Positions 34,185 to 46,094 of a DNA stretch of 64,000 nucleotides are shown in pieces. A program made the position numbers and the translations under genes. How positions within the stretch are numbered: position 1 is the first letter of the stretch; each line of letters opens with the position of its first letter. The notes under the pieces are model-generated. The model did no database searches, was not told the DNA's origin, and was given only the letters and a program-made list of their open reading frames with translations. The stretch lies in contig JBAMJV010001355.1 in the NCBI GenBank assembly GCA_037951105.1, positions 112,769 to 176,768 of the forward strand, in the 5' to 3' direction. Origin of the DNA: Echinarachnius parma (Eukaryota; Echinodermata; Echinoidea; Clypeasteroida; Echinarachniidae).

Positions 34185-34510
34185 GGTTGGGGGGGGGGGG
34201 GGGGGGGGGGGAGGGGTAAATGTATACCCCCATGAATTATAATTGAGGGGGCCAATGCTATGTACTATACATACCCCCTCTTTGCAAAGTGAAATGTAAT
34301 TATGCATATTTATATAATATGATAATGATAATGATAATAAATCATTCAATTGTCTTACATGCTACTGATAAATTGTGTGTTTGTGTATGTGTGAGACAGG
34401 GGCGTCGATCGCGGGGGGATGGGGGGATATATCCCCCCAATAATTCAGGTGGGGGGGGGGGGGGGGTGGCCTGTATTATCATTCCCCCCCCCAATATTTG
34501 GGGTTCAAAA
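34185..34510. repeat. Poly-G tracts of hAT-like G-rich elements
   Basis: Two poly-G runs (about 34189-34211 and 34450-34466) and C-rich counterparts, next to short CAGGGGCGTCGATCGCGGGG-like termini. Noncoding. Confidence 0.5.
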
Positions 34511-34609
34511 ATATATAATAACATTAAAATTAAGAAGCATTGCCCCCTCTCATGAATGGAAGTTGTTACTATATATAGTCTTCTTTAAACCACTTTGATA
34601 ATGCTAAAC

Positions 34610-35345
34610 TGCCCAAATCCAAAATCTTCCGGGGCTGCGCCCCTGGAACCCCCATTATGGTTATTTGACCCAGTCCCAGCCCTGTACTCATTAAATAGTT
34701 TTATTCAGGACTTCTCTCTTGGCAAACTTTCAGGCGATCCTTGTCCACTGTGCGTCTGCGCTTCGCTCACTAAAATTGAGCGAACTATTCAATAGTTAAT
34801 TGTATTTCTGGATATAACAAATCCCAAATCTTCCGGGGGCTTCGCCCCCTGGACCCCCAATAAGCCAATAAGCTTTCCAATGTGAGTATCCCTTGACTTA
34901 TTCTATTCAGGGTTCCACCAGGATGATTGCAATCGACAGTATTTATCTATCAGACTAAAATTCATCCATACTTGGACAGTGCCCTCATCATAGCAGGAGC
35001 TTGCAATGTGCACTTAGTAATCGTCCAATCTCTAAACAGCTAAATTAAAAGCCAATTAACTAATGCATAGTTAAATCTATATTTACATATAGACAACATA
35101 TTTATATATGGATATTACAAATCCCAAAGCGTACGGGGGCTCCGCCCCCTGGACCCCCAATAAGCTTCCCAATGTGGGTATCCCATGACTGATGCTATTC
35201 AGGGTTCCATCAGAATGCTTGCAAATATGTATCTATCAGGCTAAAGTTCATATTGGACAAAGCCCAGCTCATAACATGATGCTTGCAATGTGCACTTACT
35301 AATCTTCCAATTTCTAAACAGCTGAATTCAAAAGCTTTGATGAAA
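34610..35345. repeat. About 297-bp degenerate tandem repeat
   Basis: The phrase AAATCTTCCGGGGGCTTCGC and CCCCTGGACCCCCAATAAGC recur near 34613, 34823 and 35120. The 34823 and 35120 units share about 220 bp downstream (CAATGTGGGTATCCC, TATTCAGGGTTCCA, GCTTGCAATGTGCACTTA). GGGGGCTTCGCCCCC forms a small hairpin in each. Confidence 0.75.
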
Positions 35346-35597
35346 AAAATAATGAAAACAATAATATGGAGATATTATATTGCCACATTTACCTTTTACA
35401 ATATGATTAGGATACAGTTAGTTTTATCTTCACACAACGAGAGAGATAGGGGAAGGGAAGAATGGATGGAAAGAGAAGAGAGAGAAAGAGAGAAAACTAC
35501 ATTGTAGATAGATATAGTAACAAACATAATTATGATGCAAATGTGTGTACATATAGATATAAAAGACCAAACAGTAACCTTTACGTAAACCATTAAC

Positions 35598-35935
35598 CAT
35601 TGGCGCAGCTAGATTTGTTCAGTGGGGGGGGGGGGGGGGGGGGGGGGGGGCAGCGGGGCCCCGCATTTTCATGAGGGGCACAGGTTTGCAGCCGACAGGC
35701 AAAAACAAAAGTGAAAAAGTTCATAACCCGTTCAAGTGGCCAACATTTATATTTACCTAAAACATTACTTTTCGGCCGATTTCTCAGTCCGTTTTTTTGT
35801 TAACATGCAGTTTATGTTGGTGTGTGAGTGTGTATGTGTGTGTAGGGGGGGGGGGGGGGGAGGGGGGCACCACAAATTCGTGGGGTGTCGGCGCGTGTCT
35901 CCAGCTCCCCCCCCCCTCCCGTAGCTACGCCCGTG
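35598..35935. mobile_element. hAT-like G-rich MITE
   Basis: Ends TTGGCGCAGCTAG and CGTAGCTACGCC, with poly-G at the left (35624-35650), another G tract at 35846-35868 and a C tract near 35907. Termini resemble the CAGTGGCGTAG class. Ends approximate. Confidence 0.55.
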
Positions 35936-36162
35936 CCATTAAGGTACGTACACCAGACAGTGATTGATGGAAATTGTCAACATTGGTAATTAGTTCTAAT
36001 CTGAGTGTTATTTATACAAGTCATGACAGCAACCGCAATTTTCTATGATCTGTTTTTATGAAATAGGCCTTGTAAGTTGTAGCGTTGTAGGAAACTAAAC
36101 ATCAACATAAATCGTTTCTTTGGTATTTTAGCTCCTTGTGTAAATCATTAGATAAGTGCTCT

Positions 36163-36369
36163 CAGTGGCGTAGCAGGGTCGGACAATCGTTTATTACATT
36201 GATGAGTCGGACTTCTTGGGGGCCGGTTAATAGGCACTTAATTATTTTTGTTAGGCACACCTCATGTTTTCCTTTATATTATCAAAATGATATTGCATTG
36301 TCGTTGCCCAATTATTAGGATGTTCGAGGGGGGGGGGGGGGGGGACGAGCCCCCGTTGCTACGCAACTG
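36163..36369. mobile_element. hAT-like G-rich MITE with 8-bp target site
   Basis: CAGTGGCGTAGCA at the left, TTGCTACGCAACTG at the right, and a poly-G run inside. Flanks AGTGCTCT and AGTGCACC agree at six of eight bases, fitting a worn hAT target duplication. Confidence 0.7.
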
Positions 36370-37227
36370 AGTGCACCTTTTAAAGTATTTATCCTATTAT
36401 CATTGTTATTAAAGTGTACACCAATTATAGGAGCCGGATGTACGACTAAAAGCAGTTTGTATTTGCACTCCATTTTGCTGGGTTCTAACATAATGTAGAT
36501 GTAGATGAGAGGATACATAAAAAGCAAACAACGGCATCGACTGTAGAGCATTCCGTGGAATGAAACAAAAAATAATATTGATCCATAATTAGGAAAGTTT
36601 AGTAAACGTTGCTTTATATACGTAGACGTTTCTAGTCACAAAGAACTGATACTACAACCCCATTAAGTGGAGCTGTCAGTGGAGCCAACAACCGTCAGAA
36701 CAGACACTGATTTTCGGTCTATATAGGACGTTTTAAGCTATTCACTGTTCACATTGTTCTGCAAAAGCGTAAGTGCTTGCAGACTGTATACAAAGTTTCT
36801 AATACACGATTGTGATCCTATTCCCAGTGCCATTGACATACAGGGTCTATAGCCCAGACTAACAAGGTGACGGTATCCAAATGCCTGGATGTGATTCATA
36901 ATTGTATGTTGGAAATTTCACTTTTGACTCTGTTAAGTGACCGTGTGTCTGATGTGGACATTCAGGCGATATTACACTGCTTTCCCATGGGTATTCTGCG
37001 TTTTATATATTACGTCGAGGTGTCTGCGGGGCCCGCGTAAAATATTCGTTTTTAATCTCATTTCGTGGAGCTTAAATTACGGCAAGGCTGTACGGGAGAT
37101 TAGCCTTAATCTACGCTAAGACATTTTTAGTGTGATAAACGCAGGTAAACGACGTCATAACGGAATAAACTAACTTGAGACATCGAGTATCATTTGCTAC
37201 TGATCGCCGAAGGCCTTTGAAAGGAGA
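36370..37227. other. Upstream region of the gustatory-receptor-like gene
   Basis: No gene or transposon terminus recognised. It should contain the promoter and 5' UTR; a TATATAGG at about 36719 is a weak candidate only. Confidence 0.35.
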
Positions 37228-40200
37228 ATGGATGATGAAAACAGAAGAAAGTGTGCCTGGATGTCACGGAAAGCATCTTTTGGCTCGGTCATTGTCTTCA
37301 TGAAGATACTTGGGCTTTATCACGATCACGACTATGATCACGAACACGATCAAATGCAGTCCAAGAACTGCGGAAGATTCGGTCGACTCTGTACCCACTT
37401 GACCTTCCTGTATCATAGCCTAGTCACATGTTTGTCCTGGCTTACCTTGGTCCGATACGTGGCATCATTTTGGTTCGTCGGCGAAGCCGCCCCCTACGAT
37501 TTGGTTGCTTTTCTCGCCTGGACGTTTCAAGTGGCGGTGATATCCACCATCATGTTCTACAACTGTTACAAAGGCAAGGAGAGGGAGGTCTTGGCGGAGC
37601 TGCAACCGCTGGAAGAATCTCTGGAAGGCCTACCCGAGAAACGCCTCCGTAGATTCTCCAAGTGTGCTATCATCACGTGCACAATAATGCTGTGTACCAA
37701 CTTGGTAATTCTCACCGTTATAATATATTGGCTGAAGGGTGTGCTGAGGCATCTGTTTTGCCTGCCTTGGGCATCATCGGACCTCGGGAGTGCTCTGCTG
37801 ATCCCAACCGTGTTCTTCGCGACGGCCGGATATTTCGCGCCGACCGTTTATTACGCGTTCATCTGCCATCTGCATTTCGTCCATCTGGACGTCCTGACAA
37901 CCGAGTTCATCGAGAAGGTTGCCAAGGTGAACGGCTCTCGACGCGTAATTACGCCTGTAGACCCAGATGTCCTCGAAGACTTCCGCCGAAGGTTCCTCAT
38001 CATCTGTCGTTCGGTGGAGCTAGCAGACGACATCCTCTCACCCATAGCTGCTACCATATATTCTACCTGTATACCGATGGTTGTGTTTCTCCTATACCTG
38101 GCCGTGGTAAGAGTCACTGCACCCGGCGAACTGGACGTTCTCTTACTAACGATTCAAATATTCTGGATCGTCGGGAATATCATCCTGATGTCCGTCATCT
38201 CTTGTTCTGCGGTGAACGTCCACGAAAAGGTTTGTAGGAAGGTCCAGCTTTGTCTAGGAAACAAATGGATGTGACGTAGCTGCGGGGGAGGGGGTGGGGC
38301 ACGTGGCCCTAGTAATATGACAAAAACAATAACTAGTCTAAGGGAAAATAAGGGGAAATTAAAAAATAACATAATGTATGCGGGCCCCCCGATAATGTAT
38401 GTGCCTCCTCCCAAATAGTCCGACCTTCCAATCTACGCCACTGACTAACGACATTTTGTAGGAAAATCACCGCTATATAAAAAACGTGGTGTCATTTTTA
38501 TTTTGAGACACGATTTCGTGTCATTTTATGTATTACAGAATAGAACACAAAAACAATATCATTATAATACGAGCTCCTTATTATATTACATTCTTAGCAT
38601 ATTTCAAAGTTAAAAACGTTCTTAGGTGTTAATTGAAATAGTCCTAATGATAAGATATATTAAATTTTTATCATTCATCATGTTTATTACTTTGTTAGTT
38701 GATTTGCATGTTCTCTCTTGCATATGTTGTATCCTTATAATTTGACTGTTTTTAATTCCATCTTAACAGGCTCACTCACTCCGCAGATATGTCCACGAAC
38801 TACAGACGGGATCATTTGACCAAGAAATAGCTCAGGTAATCATGATTTGGGAGTGATTTTATCATGAAGAGTCGTACACGATGTAAACAAATATTGAAAA
38901 GGGATGATATTACTTTTCATAGATTTCAATATTTTCATACATTTAGCAGATAATTTTGAAATTCCATTTGTAACAATTCTGCATAGAATTGTTAAATTAT
39001 CTACATTCGTGCTTGTAATCAAGCAGATTTTTTTTATTTTATAGCTGTGTATCAATTCGTAAACATTATTTTAAGATAAATTTTCTGATTATTGTAGTAT
39101 TTCTTGTCCACCTAAATTGAATGGAAATTAAAATGATGATCAATACATTCAAATATAATTTTCCCTATAATTTCAAGCTTATCATCTTTTAACAAGAACG
39201 GTGTTTAATTGTTACTTGGATCAGTGACGTAGCGCCGGCTAGGATATTTTGTGTGCATGTTTGTGTAATTTAATTTTGTAAATAAAAGAAAGATCCGAAT
39301 TCTCATTGTGTAGATCGGAATGTTATAGCGTGGATCGAAATAGATCGAATATTGGCATGGTTATACATTCATTACCGAAAATGATTTAAAAACAAATATA
39401 TATATTTTTGTTGTATTTGTTTATAGCCGCCGATACTTTGTATCTTCCAGTTTCTTAAATAAATAAATAGTTCTAGACAAATGTGTCGATGTCGCTTAGG
39501 ACACCCTACATGCATCTTCTTTCGTTTAATCATCCAGATCCAAATACTGTTCCTGGCCCGGCTTGATGGACCGGAAATCGGGATGACGGCCCTAGGGTGC
39601 TTTGTCATCACCAAGGAGCGGGTTCTATCTGTAAGTGGCTTAACTAGGGGGCGGGGGTGCACAGGGCACATGCTCCCACCCCCCTCCCACCTTGGATTAG
39701 CATGTACGTCGAACTGATGGGGGAGGGGGGGGGGGGGGGGGGTACACGCTATGTATTTCCTACACGATTTTGTATGTTATAGTTTTTATCAAATTATATA
39801 AGTGTTTATATAGAATAATTATTATTATTTTCATTTACGGGAAGGGGGGGGGGGGGGGGGGGGGAGGCATTTTCCCACATGCTCCTCCCGTAGCTACGCC
39901 ACTGCGCTCCTAATGGTTTTACACAAGCAATACAAAAGGTGGCTGGCAACAAATTAATTTCGAAGCCGAGACCGAGATCCTTCAAAAATGTTCGAGGCCG
40001 AGACCGCGATTCATCAAATATGTTCGAGGCCGAGACCACTGGTTGAGAGTCGTGTAAGCGAGTGAGGGGGGGGGGGGGGGGGGGTGGAACCCCCCCCCCC
40101 CCCCCCCCCCCCACCTGTGAATGCCGATAACTGCAGCCCTCGAAGGTTGAATACATTGTTATTAGGCATGTTAGGGCAAAAGGCACCGCCCAATATACGG

Positions 40201-40737
40201 GCTTAATCATGTCATATTTGGGCAATCTTTTATCATAATATTCTGGCAAAAGAATGTCATATAAGAGGTAAAATCGTAAAATATTCGGGAAAAATTCGGG
40301 CGAAGTCTTGGGGAGCTTTGTCATTAGTCGGGCAAAATTATAATCATCTTCGGGTAGCTTATATAGTTGTAAACGGGAAAGATGGTATTCCGGCAACACA
40401 CCTCATCCCCTGGAGAAACAAAATGTGACCGTACGATCTTAATACAATATTTGTTTTGTTTTTATTTATAATTATGTCAACGCGAATGACAGCAAAGACG
40501 CTAAATTGCACGTGTTTTTACATTGAAACACAATCAAAACACGTGTTTACATTGAATCTTTACTATTAATAATCAGTGGAATTATTTCCCCTCATACTGT
40601 AGGTGATCAGCGCTCTGATTACGTATTTCGCCATCATAATGGGGTTCAGAGATACCCAGTGTGCCACTGATGACGTCACAACAAGCGTCCAATCAACGGA
40701 ATCGACAGATGCTTACGCGACGTTGATGAAATCTTGA
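37228..40737 (+). CDS. Gustatory-receptor-like (GRL) seven-transmembrane protein, four coding exons
   Basis: Exons 37228-38229, 38770-38835, 39538-39630 and 40603-40737; lengths 1002, 66, 93 and 135 nt, all junctions phase 0 with GT-AG ends. The product is 431 residues, the usual size for the family. Hydrophobic segments lie at about 54-84, 90-112, 145-168, 187-215, 270-294, 303-328 and 388-402 (after the last splice). The C-terminus carries the family hallmarks: exon 3 reads FLARLDGPEIGMTALGCFVI and exon 4 begins VISALITYFAIIMGF, matching the TYxxxxxQF-type TM7 motif (Q replaced by G). Three short phase-0 C-terminal exons are the ancestral intron pattern of insect Gr and animal Grl genes. 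These are predicted inverted-topology membrane proteins; insect members form ligand-gated channels, and the deuterostome role is unknown. Oddity: a His/Asp-rich N-terminus (YHDHDYDHEHD). The exon 1 donor AAG|GTTTGT is weak, and reading on gives a shorter, truncated C-terminus. The start ATG has A at -3. Confidence 0.85.
39226..39905. repeat. hAT-like G-rich remains around exon 3 of the GRL gene
   Basis: CAGTGACGTAGCG near 39223 and CGTAGCTACGCCACTG near 39890 have hAT-MITE wording; poly-G tracts lie at 39721-39742 and 39846-39865. Exon 3 lies between them, so these are probably parts of more than one insertion. Confidence 0.45.
40060..40335. repeat. Poly-G / poly-C pair and degenerate ATATTCGGGCAAA block
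   Basis: A poly-G run (about 40067-40084) is followed closely by a poly-C run (40090-40112). Then come spaced copies of GTCATATTTGGGCAA, ATATTCTGGCAAAA and ATATTCGGGAAAA, the same word family as at 3588-3735 and 29480-29690. Inside the last GRL intron. Confidence 0.6.
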
Positions 40738-40804
40738 GTAGATCTGAATTCCGGATGCCAACTCTCAGTAAATTTACAAAGTAGGCTCAAATAGTTATAT
40801 TTGA

Positions 40805-41765
40805 TTAAAGGAATCTAGTAACTTTATTTAAAAGTGAAAAAAGTAATGAGTGATTCATGAAATGTGTATTGGTCTGATCTGATATGTCCACAAAGTAATG
40901 TGTGAAAATTTCACGTTAATTGGATGTTTTTGGCCGAAAACTTGGCAAAAATGCAAAGTGATATTCACTAACTCACTGCACGTACTTTGTACACGGCTTA
41001 AATTATCCCGTGGACAGTTTAACATCTGAACACTTCAATCGTAAATATCTTTTGAACGAAATGGAAATTTGAAAAACCGAAACCTGTCCTGTGCTTTTAT
41101 TGTTAAAGGGATAGTTGAGTTTTGGTAGAGAGGGCGCTAGACTACTTATTTTTTTTGGTGAGGTAATGACAAACTGAGTGTAAAATTTGAAAGAGCATAA
41201 TATTTAGATAATAAAATCATCTTTGTTTGATCAAAATCGGTTCAGAGACGGCTGAAATATCCATAAATATAACAATTTGTAATAAACCTGGGGCCCCAGG
41301 TTTATTAGAGAATTTTGAACCAGCCGTTAAAAATTCAAAAAAATGCTTCCTCTTTTCAAAAAGTTACAAAATAGGTATTTAAATAGTTGTTGGTTATTTC
41401 TCTATCTAATCACTATTTCAACAAAGCATCACATGCACAATATTTTATTCAAAATGGTTGAAACCGATGAGTGTTTAGACTTTAGAGAGCGACCTCTTAC
41501 GTTTTAACGGCTCTTTTTGAATGATAACATGATCTTTACTACGTCATTTGTAATTTTGTGTTCCTTTCTAGTTATAACTATTAGTTTGTAATGTAATGAT
41601 GCAGGTTTTGGTTACTAAAATTCAGTTTCACCAAAACTGTACTCTCCTTACCAGAACTCAACTATCCCTTTAATATGAATGTGACGATGTATGAGAGAAC
41701 CATTATAGTTCCAAGTAATTTTCGAGGATTTGGACAACGTTACTAGATCGGATAGATCCCTTTAC
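40805..41765. mobile_element. TIR element TTAAAGGGATCTAGT family with a nested TIR element
   Basis: The outer left end is TTAAAGGAATCTAGTAAC and the right end is GATAGATCCCTTTA; interior phrases match 55963-56344. A second element, 41103-41673, with ends TTAAAGGGATAGTTGAG and CTCAACTATCCCTTTAA, is inserted inside it. Confidence 0.75.
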
Positions 41766-43100
41766 TGTTCAACAGTCATGGGCAATTCTACATGAAACAG
41801 GACATGGACCTCAAAATGTAATGTTGGAATAGGTCTAAAAACAAACATGAAATGAAATGAAAGAGTAAACTCTCCTCTACAAGAAAACGTAGTTTTGACT
41901 GTGCGGCTATTATATATCGCATGTAAATAATTGTTCAAAGAGGGCGTTCTGGATGTTTTTTTAAGGAAAGAAATAGGAAACCAGTAGAATTTGACAGGGG
42001 ATCGATAGTTTGATTGGTGTTAAAGGAAACACATGGAATTTCAATTCAGCTAATCATTTAATTGTACTTATTACATATATGATAAATAATAGCAGAACAA
42101 ATGGACGAGCTCCCACAAAAAAGGAAAGTTTGTAAGGCATTGTGTATGATCTATCATGGGAATAAACCTACATGATTAGTTTTATATACCAACCTGCAGT
42201 TTGTGTATCCCATTATTCGTTTACCTCGAAATTGTGTGAATTATTGTATTATTTACTGATCAATACAATGCATTACTGTGCAACTTCTGTTTCTATTGTA
42301 TTTTGATATGATATACTCACATTATGATGAGCTTATTTTTGAAACTTTAAACACTAATAGTATAAACCATTGAACTATTTAATATTCCATATTGAAATTT
42401 GAGAATCCCGCTACAATGGCTACTCTTTGTCATTTTGATTGCAATACCTAGATTATTGGTTTATTTATATAATTACTTGCATTAATATAATCAGATTTTA
42501 GTAATTATTTGGATATTGTACCCCACATTTTAATTGAATTAGTGTAGCTTTTGTGCAATATATTGTGTTATATATATTTTGTAGGATTGTGTATGCATTG
42601 TTTTACCCATGGAATACTAATGTTTATATAATCAATTGAATGTAATGCATGATAAACATCCTAATCATTAGATTTACGCCAAATTATGATTGATGTTTTA
42701 TACTAATGTTTAAGTGTTAATATGCATATTAGTTTTGAGAAAGTAGTAATATATTCGCTCAACACAATTATCAAAATATTTTGATTACTATATTATATGA
42801 TTCATTTGCATTAAGCTTTATGCTAAACATGTAATGTATTAGTATCCCACATTTTGATTTATTTTGTTTTATGATAATTATGCAGACATTATATCACTTT
42901 AACTTTCTATTTTGCGTGGCTGATTATGCCATCCTGGTAGTTGATCATTTAAAGTAAAGCAGTATTAATGTGTTTATTTCTAAGTTTCCGAGATTTTATA
43001 TTTATATGTTCATTTGTTTTTATGTCCTTTGTAAAATTGTACGCAATTCGGCTGTTTAACTGCCATTATTCAATAAACCACTTTCAATTCAATTAATCTC
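41766..43100 (+). repeat. AT-rich stretch ending like a retroelement 3' tail
   Basis: No ORF of note. The end (AATAAACCACTTTCAATTCA at about 43071-43092) resembles the 3' terminus of CR1/L2-type elements, with AATAAA followed by short direct repeats. This could be a 5'-truncated copy without coding sequence. Weak call. Confidence 0.35.
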
Positions 43101-43610
43101 GTCTAAACGAATGTGATATGAACAAGCTTTAGTTAGAAATAAAAGAAACATACATTTTAAAAATGGGAACAGTTGAAATTATTATTAACATGATTAAAGA
43201 GAGTTAAGAAAGAATGCGCCACAACTTCATGAATGGTAACGCTTAAAAAGATTATTTACTTTCATATAACTTTGGTTTAGAGCCATTTAGCGTTTTCACC
43301 CATCAAATTAGAGTTACATCTTTTCTTCATTCAATTGCATTGTGTTGTATGTTGAATTATTATTATGTAATAATCATAACCAAATTATTCAAGTTTAAAT
43401 GTATAATTTCTATGATATTATGCCATGAAAAAGAATTGAATGAAGGAATAAAAACATCTTTAAACGTGTGTGCGTGTGTGTGTTTGTATATATGCGTTCG
43501 TGTGTGTATCGATATTGACTGGTTGATATTGTTCATTATCATACATAGAACTTATACTGACAATTGGTACTTTACAAATACTCTACACACTATACTCTAC
43601 AAATCAGTAC

Positions 43611-43829
<219 letters not shown>

Positions 43830-44170
43830 TACACAATACACGAACATGCACAAGCACACTACTCACAAACATGCATACACACATACATAATGCACACACA
43901 TACAAAAACACACAACATGCATTCGCTAAGGTGTATGAGAACAGTTCCAGTGCTTAGCTTAATATATGGACAGTTTTTTTTATTATTACGCTTCGACTAA
44001 TAAATAACCTTTGGCCAAAAAAGCAAAACAAATAAAAGAGAAAAAAGAAGAAGATGGTTGCACAACAAAAGCACCCCATTGAACAATTTAAGATGAATAA
44101 GATTTTTGGTATGTATGACCGATGCTCGAACTAGCAAGAGCAGTGAAGTGACACCACCGGACCCATGGTA

Positions 44171-44345
44171 CAGGGAAACCCCGTTATAACGAGGTAGTCG
44201 GGACTATCAAATTTACCTCGTTATAAGCGGTACCTCATTATAAACGGCCGAATTAATAACAAACATTTAAATCGGGACCAAAAGATTCTCCTCGTTATAA
44301 AAGGTACCGCGATATAAGCGAGCTCGTTATAACGGGGTTTCCCTG
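44171..44345. mobile_element. TA-flanked MITE, CAGGGAAACCCCGTTATAAC termini
   Basis: Perfect inverted ends CAGGGAAACCCCGTTATAAC and complement, TA on both sides (44169-44170, 44346-44347). The wording (CTCGTTATA) and TA target resemble pogo/Tigger-type MITEs. 175 bp, noncoding. Confidence 0.88.
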
Positions 44346-44441
44346 TAATAAGGGCCAAAATGACACTCCGCCCATTTACTCATTCCACCTAAAGAAGAGT
44401 CCCTTTTCACGAATACATATTTGACCTCGTTTTCATACCTA

Positions 44442-44851
44442 CCCTGATAGCAAAGACTGGTAAAAATGACGTCTTATTTACGTCTATTTACGTTGTGTAC
44501 GTCGTCTTAAAGACGTCGAAAGTTGACGTCAAAAGGTGAAGATTTTGCACCCGCGTTTTACGTCATATAGACGTCATATTTTGACGTGGTAATGACGTCT
44601 TTTCGTCATAAAAAGACGTCTTTAAGACGTCATTTTTACGACGTCCTAATGACAAAAATTAAATGTGAAAAAATGGCCTTAAAATGACGTCATTATGACG
44701 TCTTCTATACGACACAAATTATGGTGTCAAAAATGGTTTTAAAAAGACGTCATAATGACGTTGTAATCACATCGTTTTATACGACATACAACGTGTTTAC
44801 CAGTTTACGACCAAATTAAGACATCTTAAAGACGTCAGTCTGCTATCAGGG
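44442..44851. mobile_element. TA-flanked MITE packed with GACGTC palindromes
   Basis: Ends CCCTGATAGCAAAGACTG and CAGTCTGCTATCAGGG, with TA on both sides (44440-44441, 44852-44853). The interior has about a dozen GACGTC sites, several as TGACGTCA or AAGACGTCTT. No ORF. Confidence 0.85.
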
Positions 44852-44859
44852 TAATTGCA

Positions 44860-45280
44860 CATGAACTCCTTAAAACAGACATTCTAAGACCAGGGACGAA
44901 CTTATCCATAACGTTCACATCCTAGTTCGTGCTCGAAATATGCATGCGTAATTATTTCCAGCCATAATAACATAGCCTTATTTTTAAATTGTTAGTTCAC
45001 CCTCGCTCTTCTGATTAAATTCGCATAGTTGATGAACTAAACGAATTGATGAAGCTGGGGGACACGGGAAGTGTGGTCTATTGCTTATTTTAAAATAAAA
45101 ACATCTGAGTTCCTCTTCGTGAATTAATCCTGTGTTTATTTTAACTAAAGACGACGCCTCCTAAACTATATATTTCATGATTTCCCCCTCGCTCATCTTT
45201 CTAGTTCAAGTTGTTAAGAAAGTAAAACTCACTTAAACAAAGAGCTAGTGATGCTGTAAAAGTGAACTCTTAAAGCCAAA
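44860..45280 (-). pseudogene. Most decayed relic of the Myb/SANT gene's last-exon end
   Basis: Phrases such as CACTTAAACAAAGAGCTAGTGATGCTG (here in two parts, near 45230) and TCGTGAATTAATCCTGTGTTTATTTTA (near 45118) are worn versions of the unit at 45570-45683. The outer limits are vague. Confidence 0.4.
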
Positions 45281-45569
45281 TAACAGGACATGTATTGGGA
45301 AAGTTACTGAAAGCGTCTATATTGACCAAACTAAATGATCAGTATTGTTGAAAAAGTATAAAAAGGACTTGTTTGGTAAAATATCGTTACATGCAGAAAT
45401 ATCAGTGAAAACCATGCACGCCGCTTGGATTGGACCTGGGTATTGGTGGCTAAACTGTCGACAAGACCACATTGTACCAACCATTTATCACTTTTTGCAC
45501 ATATCAACAAAGTTACTAGATCCCTTTAAGCTTCTTTATAATGAAATAGGTTGGAAGAAGTGAAGTTTA

Positions 45570-45683
45570 CTAAAACAAAGAGCTGATGATGCTGGAAGGG
45601 TTAGGCCTGAGGGATCTGAGGTCATCCTGCTCAGTTCGCACAACTGCAATCTTCTTGAGTTCGTCCTGTGCGTATTTTATCTC
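45570..45683 (-). pseudogene. Last-exon copy with an intact C-terminal reading frame
   Basis: Minus-strand frame of 37 codons ending in a stop. It keeps the parent's C-terminal RPNPSSIISSLF and a related coiled-coil segment (EIKYAQDELKKI, TEQDDLRSL). It is either a recent partial duplicate or a candidate alternative terminal exon; no acceptor was confirmed. Confidence 0.6.
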
Positions 45684-45751
45684 AATACCTACACCACTTT
45701 ATAAGCCTTAGTTCACCCTAGCTCGTTTCTTATTAAAATGACTATAGGAAG

Positions 45752-46040
45752 GGGTGAAATTCACTTGAACAAAGAGCTGATGATGCTGGAAGAGTTAGGC
45801 CTGGCATCCTGATCAGTTCGCCCTTCTTTTATATCAATACACCACCTTCTTAGTTCACCCTTACTAGCTTGTTTGAACTAAAATGACTAGGAAGAGGTGA
45901 CATTCACTTAAACTAAGAGTTGATGATACTAGAAGGGTTATCCTGAGGGATCTGAAGATATCTAGCTGCTCAGTTCGCCCTTCAACCTTCTCGCGTTCGT
46001 CCAGCATGTCCTGTGCGTATTTTATCTCAAGACGCCACCT
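45752..46040 (-). pseudogene. Two further decayed copies of the last-exon end
   Basis: The copy at 45752-45830 is short, lacking most of the coiled-coil part, and keeps PNSSSIISSLFK. The copy at 45890-46040 keeps RLEIKYAQDMLDEREKVEG and then shifts frame near AGGATAACCC before its SSII end. Both lie just downstream of the parent's stop at 46095, on the same strand, with shared flanking sequence between units. Confidence 0.6.
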
Positions 46041-46094
46041 AAACCTTAGTACTTTATCTTCTTTCTGATGAAAGTGGTTAGGAAGAAGTGACAT

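Noticed and set aside
37428-38237. Overlapping plus-strand ORFs inside the GRL first exon
   Set aside because: They are out-of-frame shadows of exon 1; no domains and no splice support.
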